A DNA stretch of 6,601 nt from positions 1 through 6,601 of the forward strand of contig RFTR01000113.1 in NCBI GenBank assembly GCA_009923345.1. The letters run 5' to 3'. Each line of letters begins with the position of its first letter. Position 1 is the first letter of the stretch. The notes under the pieces were generated by a model, which did not search any database, had not been told where the DNA came from, and was given only the letters and a program-made list of their open reading frames with translations. The stretch comes from Betaproteobacteria bacterium. GTDB taxonomy: Bacteria > Pseudomonadota > Gammaproteobacteria > Burkholderiales > Burkholderiaceae_C. A program made the position numbers and the translations under genes. This document shows, piece by piece, positions 1-6,601 of this stretch.

Positions 1-750
1 CGCGTTGACCCTATCGGTACGTGTGTTGGCGTGCGTGGCACCCGTGTAAATGCCGTTACAACCGAGTTAGCTGGAGAACGCGTAGACATCGTGTTGTGGA
101 GTGAAGACCCTGCCCAGTTCGTGATTGGCGCCTTGGCCCCGGCGAATGTCAGCTCCATCGTGGTCGACGAAGAAAAGCACGCGATGGACGTAGTGGTCGA
201 CGAAGAAAACCTCGCCATCGCCATTGGCCGTGGTGGTCAAAACGTGCGTTTGGCCTCTGACCTCACCGGTTGGAAGATCAACATCATGGACGCCGCTGAA
301 TCCGCCCAAAAACAGGCTGACGAATCGCACTCGATTCGCGCTTTGTTCATGGACAAACTCGACGTCGACCAAGAAGTGGCCGACATCCTGATCGAAGAAG
401 GCTTCACCAATTTGGAAGAAGTCGCTTATGTTCCCCTACAAGAAATGCTCGAGATTGAAAGCTTCGACGAAGACACGGTCAACGAGTTGCGCACCCGCGC
501 AAAAGACGCTTTGTTGACGATGGAAATCGCGCGCGAAGAAAGTGTCGAAGAGGTGTCGCAAGATTTGCGTGACCTCGAAGGATTGGATGTTGAGCTCTTG
601 CCCAAACTGGCAGAGAACGGTGTGCATACCCGTGACGATTTGGCCGATTTGGCCGTAGACGAGCTCACAGCCATCACCGGCCAAAGCGAAGAAGAAGCCA
701 AAACCCTGATCTTGAAGGCACGCGAACATTGGTTCGCGGGTCAAGAGTAA
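1..750 (+). CDS. nusA: Transcription termination/antitermination factor NusA, C-terminal half (5' truncated by window)
   Basis: NusA binds RNA polymerase and nascent RNA and modulates pausing, intrinsic termination and antitermination, including in rRNA operons. The reading frame is open from base 1 to the TAA at 748-750, giving 249 residues. The family is about 495 aa, so the N-terminal polymerase-binding domain, S1 domain and start of KH1 lie upstream. Visible in order: the end of KH1 with its GVRG loop (fragment residues 10-13), KH2 with GRGG (76-79) followed by the conserved QNVRLAS, then two helix-hairpin-helix acidic repeats, AR1 (about 113-175, containing EEGFTNLEEVAYVP) and AR2 (about 185-245, containing LEGLDVELLPKLAENGV). 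Both acidic repeats are present, as in Escherichia coli; many other bacteria lack them. The GTG at 31 is internal, not the start. infB follows 24 nt downstream, the classical order. Identification is firm. Confidence 0.97.
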   Translation, partial: RVDPIGTCVGVRGTRVNAVTTELAGERVDIVLWSEDPAQFVIGALAPANVSSIVVDEEKHAMDVVVDEENLAIAIGRGGQNVRLASDLTGWKINIMDAAESAQKQADESHSIRALFMDKLDVDQEVADILIEEGFTNLEEVAYVPLQEMLEIESFDEDTVNELRTRAKDALLTMEIAREESVEEVSQDLRDLEGLDVELLPKLAENGVHTRDDLADLAVDELTAITGQSEEEAKTLILKAREHWFAGQE

Positions 751-760
751 CGGTCATGGG

Positions 761-765
761 AAGGA
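761..765 (+). promoter_or_regulatory. Ribosome binding site of infB
   Basis: AAGGA, within GGGAAGGAA, lies 9 nt before the ATG at 775 in the 24-nt nusA-infB gap. It is the strongest Shine-Dalgarno match in the window and fixes the infB start. The gap holds no promoter-like or terminator-like sequence that I can see. Confidence 0.8.
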
Positions 766-774
766 ACACACCAT

Positions 775-3576
775 ATGTCCAGTACGACAGTCGCCGAGTT
801 TGCAAAAGAACTTAAAAAACCCACTAAAACCCTGATCGAGCAACTCAATGCTGCTGGGGTCAATACATCTTCGGAAAGTGATTCACTGACCGAGAAAGAC
901 AAACAAAAACTTTTGACGCATCTACAAACCAGCCACGGCACCGCATCGACCGAACGTAAAAAAATATCCTTGGTCAAAAAATCGACCACCGAAATTAAAC
1001 AAGCTGACGCAACGGGCAAAGCCAGAACCATTCAGGTGGAAGTGCGTAAAAAGCGCACTTTCGTCAAACGTGATGACGCCAATAGCGAAAGCCCTGTTGC
1101 TGAAGAGCCCCAAGCGCCAACCGTTGTTGTTCAGCCTGTTATCGACCACGCTGAACTTGCACGTCGTGAAGAAGCAGCGCGTCGCCAAGCAGAACTCATC
1201 CGCCGTCAGGAAGAAGAGTTAGCTGAAAAACGCCGTGCCCGCGAAGCCAAAGAAGCTAGTGCACAAACTGACGCAGATGTTATCAAAGCTAAGAAGCCCG
1301 CTACCAAAGGCATTCAACTAGCTGAAGATGAAACTCTCGATGCCCAAGCGCTTGCCAAAGAGGCAGTCGTCAGCAAAGCCAAACTCGCCGCCAAGATCAG
1401 AGACGAAGAAGACACCCTCAAAGCCAAAGATTTAGATTCCCGTCGTCGCAAAGCATTGGCGGAAGCCGAAGCGATTCGCGACATGATGAATTCGCCGCAA
1501 AAGGTTGCGCCTAAAAAAGTAGTTCCACTCCCTGCTGAGGCGAAACCCATCAAGGGTACTTTGCATAAGCCTGCGGGCAGCCCTGGTGCCAAAGAGCGAT
1601 CTTCTGCTGGTGCGCCTGCGGCTCCAGGCAACAAAGAAATCAAGAGCGCAAAACTCTCCTCTAGTTGGGCGGACGAACAAGCCAAGAAGAGAGAAATCAA
1701 AACCCGTGGCGACACCAGTGGTGGCGTAGGTCGCAACAGTTGGCGCAGTGGCCCGAGGGGCCGTCGAGAGCGCTCTGGCAGAGAGGATGCTCTTGACTCA
1801 AGCGCACCAGTCGAAGCACGCGTGATTGAAGTGCATGTTCCAGAGACCATTACGGTTGCGGAGCTTGCGCACAAGATGGCGGTCAAAGCGTCAGAGGTCA
1901 TCAAGCAATTGATGAAACTTGGCCAAATGGCGACCATTAACCAACCGCTAGACCAAGACACAGCGATGATTTTGGTTGAAGAAATGGGTCACAAAGCCAT
2001 TGTGGCTGCACTGGACGACCCTGAGGCATTCACCGAAGAAGAGGCCTCGGTCCACCATGCAGATGCCATCACCCGAGCCCCTGTTGTCACGGTGATGGGT
2101 CACGTCGACCACGGCAAAACTTCTTTGCTCGACTTCATACGTCGCGCCAAAGTGGCTTCTGGCGAAGCCGGTGGTATTACCCAGCACATTGGTGCTTACC
2201 ACGTGGAAACGCCCCGCGGCATGATCTCTTTCTTGGATACCCCAGGCCATGAAGCGTTTACCGCCATGCGTGCCCGCGGTGCTAAAGCAACAGACATCGT
2301 GATCTTGGTGGTCGCAGCCGACGACGGAGTGATGCCGCAAACCAAAGAGGCGATCAAGCATGCGAAAGCGGCTGGTGTGCCTATCGTGGTGGCGGTCAAC
2401 AAAATTGACAAACCCGGTGCGAATCCAGAGCGCGTCAAAGGCGAATTGGTGAGCGAAGAAGTGGTTCCCGAAGAATTCGGTGGCGATTCACCGTTTGTGT
2501 TGGTCTCTGCCAAAACTGGCGAAGGTATCGATGCCTTGCTTGAACAAGTCTTGTTGCAAGCTGAAGTATTGGAACTCAAAGCGCCTGTTGATGCGATGGC
2601 CAAAGGTCTGGTCATCGAAGCGCGTTTGGACAAGGGTCGCGGCCCTGTAGCCACTGTCTTGGTGCAATCGGGTACCTTGAATGTGGGTGACGTGGTATTG
2701 GCTGGCCAAACATTTGGCCGCGTGCGTGCCATGTTGGATGAAAATGGTAAAGCGATCAAAGCGGCTGGCCCTTCTATCCCAGTGGAAATCCAAGGTTTGA
2801 CCGAAGTGCCGCAAGCAGGTGACGACTTCATGGTCATGACCGATGAGCGCCGTGCCCGTGAAATTGCCACCTATCGCGCTGGCAAGGTTCGTAATACCAA
2901 GTTGGCCAAGCAACAAGCATCGAAACTCGAGAACATGTTCTCTGACATGACCTCTGGTGACGTCAAGATGCTGCCGATCATTGTCAAAGCCGATGTGCAG
3001 GGTTCACAAGAAGCCTTGGCTGCGTCCTTACTCAAGTTGTCAACCGACGAGGTCAAGATACAACTGGTCTATGCCGCGGTGGGTGGCATCAGTGAGAGCG
3101 ATGTGAATTTGGCGATTGCTTCTAAAGCCGTAGTGATTGGATTCAACACCCGCGCCGATGCAGGTGCCCGCAAGTTGGCGGAGTCTAACGACGTCGAGAT
3201 CCGTTACTACAACATCATTTATGACGCAGTAGACGAACTCAAGGCCGCCATGTCTGGCATGTTGACGCCAGACAAGAAAGAAGAAGTCATCGGTACAGCT
3301 GAAATTCGCCAAGTGCTGCGTGTCAGCAAGATTGGTGCGATCGCGGGTTGTATGGTCACCTCTGGCTTGGTACGTCGTACCGCGAAGTTACGCTTGTTGC
3401 GCAATAACGTGGTCATCTTCACTGGCGAACTCGACAGCTTGAAGCGTTTCAAAGATGACGCCAAAGAAGTCAAAGAGAACTTTGAGTGCGGCTTGACTAT
3501 CAAAAATTACAACGACATCGTCGAAGGCGATGTGTTGGAGTTCTTTGAAATCAAAGAGGTTGCCCGTTCGTTGTAA
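775..3576 (+). CDS. infB: Translation initiation factor IF2
   Basis: IF2 is the GTPase that places fMet-tRNA on the 30S subunit and promotes 50S joining. The 933-aa product has the long proteobacterial layout (E. coli IF2 is about 890 aa). A first IF2_N domain (about 1-52) is followed by a basic segment (about 60-100), a charged Arg/Glu/Ala helical stretch (about 127-165), a Lys/Ala/Pro-rich linker and a Gly/Arg-rich patch (311-338). A second IF2_N domain spans about 350-402. The G domain carries G1 GHVDHGKT (442-449), G2 GGITQHIG (466-473), G3 DTPGH (488-492), G4 NKID (542-545) and G5 SAKTG (578-582). A beta-barrel domain begins near 611, C1 lies near 728-835, and the fMet-tRNA-binding C2 domain includes GAIAGCMVT (Cys859) and ECG (904-906). 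All GTPase motifs are intact. The ATG at 775 has a good ribosome binding site. rbfA starts 12 nt after the stop, indicating one transcript. Confidence 0.98.
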   Translation: MSSTTVAEFAKELKKPTKTLIEQLNAAGVNTSSESDSLTEKDKQKLLTHLQTSHGTASTERKKISLVKKSTTEIKQADATGKARTIQVEVRKKRTFVKRDDANSESPVAEEPQAPTVVVQPVIDHAELARREEAARRQAELIRRQEEELAEKRRAREAKEASAQTDADVIKAKKPATKGIQLAEDETLDAQALAKEAVVSKAKLAAKIRDEEDTLKAKDLDSRRRKALAEAEAIRDMMNSPQKVAPKKVVPLPAEAKPIKGTLHKPAGSPGAKERSSAGAPAAPGNKEIKSAKLSSSWADEQAKKREIKTRGDTSGGVGRNSWRSGPRGRRERSGREDALDSSAPVEARVIEVHVPETITVAELAHKMAVKASEVIKQLMKLGQMATINQPLDQDTAMILVEEMGHKAIVAALDDPEAFTEEEASVHHADAITRAPVVTVMGHVDHGKTSLLDFIRRAKVASGEAGGITQHIGAYHVETPRGMISFLDTPGHEAFTAMRARGAKATDIVILVVAADDGVMPQTKEAIKHAKAAGVPIVVAVNKIDKPGANPERVKGELVSEEVVPEEFGGDSPFVLVSAKTGEGIDALLEQVLLQAEVLELKAPVDAMAKGLVIEARLDKGRGPVATVLVQSGTLNVGDVVLAGQTFGRVRAMLDENGKAIKAAGPSIPVEIQGLTEVPQAGDDFMVMTDERRAREIATYRAGKVRNTKLAKQQASKLENMFSDMTSGDVKMLPIIVKADVQGSQEALAASLLKLSTDEVKIQLVYAAVGGISESDVNLAIASKAVVIGFNTRADAGARKLAESNDVEIRYYNIIYDAVDELKAAMSGMLTPDKKEEVIGTAEIRQVLRVSKIGAIAGCMVTSGLVRRTAKLRLLRNNVVIFTGELDSLKRFKDDAKEVKENFECGLTIKNYNDIVEGDVLEFFEIKEVARSL

Positions 3577-3588
3577 AACGCGAGTGCC

Positions 3589-3960
3589 ATGGCCCGTAAA
3601 CCAAGTTCTACGCCTAACCGCAGTTATCAAGTGGCCGACCAGATCCAACGCGATCTGGCCGAACTCATTGCGCGCGAGTTAAAAGATCCGCGCGTGGGCA
3701 TGGTGACCCTGCAAGGTGTCGAAGTCACTCCCGATTACGCGCATGCCAAAGTACATTTCAGCGTGCTTAACGGTGACCCCGTGGAAACGGCGGAAGGTCT
3801 AAATCAGGCAGCTGGTTTTTTGCGCAATGGGTTGTTCAAGCGTTTGCATATCCACACCGTGCCCACTTTGCATTTCATCTACGACCGCACGCCTGAGCAT
3901 GCGTCCGATATGAACGCCTTGATCGCTAAGGCAGTTTCTTCCCGCGCCAAGGACGATTGA
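3589..3960 (+). CDS. rbfA: 30S ribosome-binding factor RbfA
   Basis: RbfA binds immature 30S subunits and assists late 16S rRNA 5'-end maturation; in E. coli it is needed for growth in the cold. The 123-aa product is a single type II KH-like domain, close to the usual 115-135 aa. Seen in sequence: N-terminal basic tail, helix RVADQIQ-type start (here YQVADQIQRDLAELIARELK), the conserved KDPR (32-35) followed by VGMVTLQGVEVTPD, strand YAHAKVHFSVLN, then the AxG kink AAG (74-76) that replaces the usual KH GxxG, and the closing VPTLHFIYD. The ATG at 3589 is the only sensible start: the codons just upstream in this frame are not start codons. Its Shine-Dalgarno is poor (GAG at 3582-3584), so translation probably depends partly on ribosomes finishing infB 12 nt before. 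The stop lies 2 nt before the truB ATG. Confidence 0.97.
   Translation: MARKPSSTPNRSYQVADQIQRDLAELIARELKDPRVGMVTLQGVEVTPDYAHAKVHFSVLNGDPVETAEGLNQAAGFLRNGLFKRLHIHTVPTLHFIYDRTPEHASDMNALIAKAVSSRAKDD
3949..3953 (+). promoter_or_regulatory. Ribosome binding site of truB (decides the start)
   Basis: AAGGA inside the 3' end of rbfA lies 9 nt before ATG 3963 but only 3 nt before the in-frame TTG at 3957. The spacing therefore favours ATG 3963 over the longer TTG reading. Its position inside rbfA links the two genes translationally. Confidence 0.7.
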
Positions 3961-3962
3961 GT

Positions 3963-4913
3963 ATGAACGCGCCGCGCACCAGGGTGCAGCGACGCCCTGT
4001 GCATGGGGTGTTGCTGTTAGATAAGCCCCTTTCTATTTCTAGCAACGATGCTTTGCAAAAGGCCAAGTGGTTGTTGCGCGCAGAAAAAGCAGGCCACACT
4101 GGCACCCTAGATCCTTTGGCTACTGGCGTTTTGCCATTGTGTTTTGGTGCGGCCACTAAATTTAGCCAATTGCATTTGGATGCTGATAAATCGTATGAAG
4201 CGATTGCCTCTCTAGGCATAGAAACCACCACGGGCGATGCTGAAGGTGAAGTCGTTACAACCAAGCCAGTAGATTTTTCAGTTGAACAACTTCAGGCAGT
4301 TCTAGAACGATTCACGGGACTTATTGCGCAAATTCCGCCTATGTACAGCGCATTGAAGAAAAACGGCAAAGCCCTTTACGACTATGCGCGTGCTGGCATT
4401 GAAGTTGAACGCGAAGCGCGCAACATCACTATCCACCAACTCGCCTTAGAAGAAATTGAGCCTGAAGCAGGTGTGCGACGTTTACGCATTCGCGTGCGTT
4501 GCAGCAAGGGCACTTACATCAGAACCTTGGCGCAGGATATTGGTAAAGCGCTTGGCTGTGGTGCCCATTTAAGTTTTTTACGCCGCACAGCTACTGGTTC
4601 ATTCCAAGTAGACCAATGTATTGGATTAAAAGACCTCGAGGCTATGCCAGAGTCAGAACGCGCCAATTGTTTATTACCAGTCGATTCGTTATTGGACGGA
4701 CATACCTCTGTCACCTTAGACAAGGAAGATGCTGGCAGATTTTTAAGTGGCTTGCGTCGTAGGGGCAATTGGCCAGATTGCGAACAAAACGCTGTTTACG
4801 GGGAGAGCCCTCGCGCATTGCTGGGCACTGCACATGTGAAGGCTGGAGAGCTAATACCTGGGCGCTTGTTAAGCCCCTTAGAAATTCAGACTATTTTGGA
4901 GAGTGAAGAATGA
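3963..4913 (+). CDS. truB: tRNA pseudouridine(55) synthase TruB
   Basis: TruB isomerises U55 in the T-loop of tRNAs to pseudouridine and also acts as a tRNA folding chaperone. The 316-aa product matches the family length (E. coli 314 aa). Seen: the N-terminal HGVLLLDKP motif, the catalytic loop GHTGTLDPLATGVLP with the nucleophile Asp50, the KSYEA motif with Tyr78 that stacks near the target base, LGIETTTGDAEGEV, the PPMYSALKKNGKALYDYAR motif, and CSKGTYIRTLAQDIG with the conserved Arg187. A PUA-like C-terminal RNA-binding region follows (about 235-316). Start choice: TTG at 3957 is in frame and overlaps the rbfA stop, but ATG 3963 has the correctly spaced AAGGA and the expected N-terminus. 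Codon use differs from neighbours: 13 TTA leucine codons, clustered in the second half. The last four bases overlap the typA start. Confidence 0.97.
   Translation: MNAPRTRVQRRPVHGVLLLDKPLSISSNDALQKAKWLLRAEKAGHTGTLDPLATGVLPLCFGAATKFSQLHLDADKSYEAIASLGIETTTGDAEGEVVTTKPVDFSVEQLQAVLERFTGLIAQIPPMYSALKKNGKALYDYARAGIEVEREARNITIHQLALEEIEPEAGVRRLRIRVRCSKGTYIRTLAQDIGKALGCGAHLSFLRRTATGSFQVDQCIGLKDLEAMPESERANCLLPVDSLLDGHTSVTLDKEDAGRFLSGLRRRGNWPDCEQNAVYGESPRALLGTAHVKAGELIPGRLLSPLEIQTILESEE
4898..4903 (+). promoter_or_regulatory. Ribosome binding site of typA
   Basis: GGAGAG lies 6 nt before the typA ATG at 4910, within the last codons of truB. It supports the start and, with the ATGA overlap at 4910-4913, suggests coupled translation together with independent ribosome entry. 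Confidence 0.65.
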
Positions 4914-6601
4914 ATAAACAAATTCGCAATATCGCGATCATCGCGCACGTGGACCACGGCAAAACCACCATGGTCGACCAACTTTTGCGCCAATCAGGCA
5001 CCTTCGCCGAACACGAGAAAGTGGTGGACACGGTGATGGACAACAACGCGATTGAGCGTGAGCGTGGCATCACCATCTTGGCTAAAAACTGTGCAGTGAG
5101 CTGGGAAGGTACACACATCAATATCGTTGACACCCCAGGACACGCGGACTTTGGTGGTGAGGTGGAGCGTGCACTGTCGATGGTTGACGGTGTGGTGCTG
5201 TTGATTGATGCCCAAGAAGGTCCGATGCCACAAACACGTTTTGTGACTAAGAAAGCGTTGGCTTTAGGTTTGCGGCCTATTCTTGTGGTGAACAAAGTGG
5301 ACAAGCCGGGTTCGCGACCCAACTTTGTGGTGAACGCTGCTTTTGATTTATTTGACAAGCTCGGTGCAACCGACGAGCAACTCGATTTTCCCGTGGTCTA
5401 TGCATCTGGTATCAATGGCTGGACATCGATGGAAGAGGGTGCGCACGGTGAACAGTGGGGCCCCGATATGTCGGCCTTGTTCAATACGATTTTGAAGCAT
5501 GTCCCTGCGCAAAAGGGTGACCCTAGTGCTCCTTTGCAGTTACAAATTTCAGCGCTCGATTTCTCAACATTCGTTGGTCGTATTGGCGTCGGCCGTATCA
5601 GCCAAGGCACGATCAAACCCATGATGGATGTGGTGGTGATGGAAGGTTTAGATGGCAAGCCTGTGAAAGGCCGTATCAACCAAGTATTGACATTCCAAGG
5701 TCTAGAGCGTGTGCAAGCAGCTGAAGCGGGCCCAGGCGACATCGTGTTGATCAACGGTATTACGAATGTCGGAATCGGTGTCACCATTACCGATCCTTTG
5801 AATCCCGCGCCTCTTCCTATGTTGAAGGTAGATGAACCCACCTTGACCATGAACTTCTGCGTGAATACCAGTCCCTTGGCCGGACGTGAAGGCAAGTTTG
5901 TGACCAGTCGCCAAATCTGGGACCGTCTACAAAAAGAACTGCAACACAACGTGGCTTTGCGTGTCAACGAGACCGATGAAGAGGGTGTGTTTGAAGTGAT
6001 GGGCCGTGGTGAATTGCACTTGACCATCTTGTTAGAAAACATGCGCCGCGAAGGCTACGAGTTAGCAGTTTCGAAGCCACGTGTGGTCTACCGCGATGTG
6101 AATGGTGAGCGCCATGAGCCCATCGAGTTGGTCACAGCGGACATTGAAGAAACCCACCAGGGTGGTGTGATGCAAGCCTTGGGCGAGCGCAAAGGCGAAC
6201 TTGTCAATATGGAACCCGATGGTCGTGGTCGCGTTCGCTTGGAATACCGGATTCCTGCGCGTGGTTTGATTGGTTTTACCAACGAGTTTTTAAACCTGAC
6301 CCGTGGTTCTGGTTTGATCTCCAATATCTTTGACAGCTATGAAGCGCACAAAGGCGATATCGGCGGACGCAAAAACGGTGTTTTGATTTCCATGGACGAT
6401 GGCGAGATCTTTACCTATGCATTAGGCAAACTAGATGACCGTGGCCGTATGTTCGTCAAAGCTAATGATCCTGTGTATGAGGGCATGATTGTCGGTATTC
6501 ACAGCCGTGACAACGACTTGGTGGTGAATGCTACCCGTACTAAACAGTTAACCAACTTCCGCGTGTCTGGCAAAGAAGACGCTATCAAAATCACACCCCC
6601 C
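4910..6601 (+). CDS. typA: Translational GTPase TypA/BipA (3' truncated by window)
   Basis: TypA (BipA) is an EF-G-like ribosome-associated GTPase implicated in 50S assembly, cold growth and stress responses. The frame is open from ATG 4910 to the window edge, giving 564 residues with no stop; the family is about 607 aa, so roughly 40-50 C-terminal residues are missing. G motifs: G1 AHVDHGKT (12-19), G2 with Thr55 in ERERGITI (49-56), G3 DTPGH (74-78), G4 NKVD (128-131), G5 region YASGINGW (from 164). Then come the beta-barrel domain II (about 205-290), domain III (about 300-385), the EF-G-like domain V (about 395-475, GGVMQALGERKGE) and most of the BipA-specific C-terminal domain (GRKNGVLISMDDGE, DRGRMFVK, VGIHSRDNDL). 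This C-terminal domain, and the absence of a domain IV, separate it from EF-G and LepA. It overlaps the truB stop by ATGA and has its own GGAGAG site, so it is the next cistron of the operon. Confidence 0.97.
   Translation, partial: MNKQIRNIAIIAHVDHGKTTMVDQLLRQSGTFAEHEKVVDTVMDNNAIERERGITILAKNCAVSWEGTHINIVDTPGHADFGGEVERALSMVDGVVLLIDAQEGPMPQTRFVTKKALALGLRPILVVNKVDKPGSRPNFVVNAAFDLFDKLGATDEQLDFPVVYASGINGWTSMEEGAHGEQWGPDMSALFNTILKHVPAQKGDPSAPLQLQISALDFSTFVGRIGVGRISQGTIKPMMDVVVMEGLDGKPVKGRINQVLTFQGLERVQAAEAGPGDIVLINGITNVGIGVTITDPLNPAPLPMLKVDEPTLTMNFCVNTSPLAGREGKFVTSRQIWDRLQKELQHNVALRVNETDEEGVFEVMGRGELHLTILLENMRREGYELAVSKPRVVYRDVNGERHEPIELVTADIEETHQGGVMQALGERKGELVNMEPDGRGRVRLEYRIPARGLIGFTNEFLNLTRGSGLISNIFDSYEAHKGDIGGRKNGVLISMDDGEIFTYALGKLDDRGRMFVKANDPVYEGMIVGIHSRDNDLVVNATRTKQLTNFRVSGKEDAIKITPP

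Noticed and set aside
958..964. A7 run in infB as a possible slippage or frameshift site
   Set aside because: It arises from consecutive Lys codons followed by ATA in the basic segment. No stimulatory structure was seen and the downstream zero frame is plainly the functional protein.
1483..1488. Possible internal IF2 start (ATG ATG, residues 237-238), analogous to the shorter IF2 forms of E. coli
   Set aside because: The nearest purine-rich stretch (GGAAG, 1461-1465) is 17 nt upstream, too far for a normal ribosome binding site. Another candidate, GTG 1822 after GAAG, is also weak. N-terminal proteomics would decide.
1314..1961. 215-codon open frame on the minus strand opposite infB
   Set aside because: It lies wholly antisense to a strongly conserved gene, has Ser/Ala/Leu-rich composition typical of a reversed Lys/Glu/Ala-rich frame, shows no recognisable domain, and has no supporting context.
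2196..2870. 224-codon open frame on the minus strand opposite the IF2 G domain
   Set aside because: It is the antisense shadow of a highly constrained sequence, with Ser/Thr/Pro-rich low-complexity translation and no known motif.
3337..3344. GCGATCGC octamer in infB
   Set aside because: I noticed a single exact copy, consistent with Ala-Ile-Ala codons in the conserved GAIAG stretch; there is no evidence of an abundant genomic repeat in this window.
3957..3962. TTG at 3957 as the truB start, overlapping the rbfA stop
   Set aside because: The AAGGA site is only 3 nt from it but 9 nt from ATG 3963, and ATG 3963 gives the usual N-terminus.
5398..6042. 214-codon open frame on the minus strand opposite typA
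   Set aside because: It is antisense to intact conserved TypA domains and has no recognisable protein features.

Overview
The window is a densely packed, all-plus-strand run of translation and transcription-factor genes: the 3' half of nusA, then complete infB, rbfA and truB, then typA (bipA), which runs off the right edge. Protein content and gene order (nusA-infB-rbfA-truB) match the conserved bacterial nusA-infB operon. The encoded proteins are proteobacterial in type: NusA has the two C-terminal acidic repeats, IF2 is the long form with a duplicated IF2_N domain, and typA directly follows truB. This order and the sequence flavour suggest a betaproteobacterium, probably Burkholderiales and possibly Comamonadaceae-like. 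That placement is from memory of the families, not from a search. Base composition is moderate GC by eye.

Layout: 1-750 is the nusA C-terminal half (end of KH1, KH2, two acidic repeats). A 24-nt gap carries a good ribosome binding site. 775-3576 is infB (translation initiation factor IF2, 933 aa). After 12 nt, 3589-3960 is rbfA (30S maturation factor, 123 aa). truB (tRNA pseudouridine-55 synthase) is best started at ATG 3963, 2 nt after the rbfA stop, and ends at 4913. typA starts at 4910 inside the last codons of truB (ATGA overlap) and is open to the window end, with about 564 of roughly 607 residues present. No intergenic gap exceeds 24 nt. I see no terminator, tRNA, mobile element, CRISPR array or convincing internal promoter, so everything reads as one transcription unit.

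Functionally the genes form one module for making and starting ribosomes: NusA (elongation, termination and antitermination of RNA polymerase, including rRNA operons), IF2 (initiator tRNA delivery and subunit joining), RbfA (late 16S/30S maturation, cold adaptation), TruB (U55 modification and tRNA folding) and TypA/BipA (ribosome-associated GTPase linked to 50S assembly at low temperature and stress). The mildly notable point is typA at the position where enterobacteria have rpsO-pnp. I found no previously undescribed system; this is a well-conserved housekeeping region, and the remaining observations are modest.
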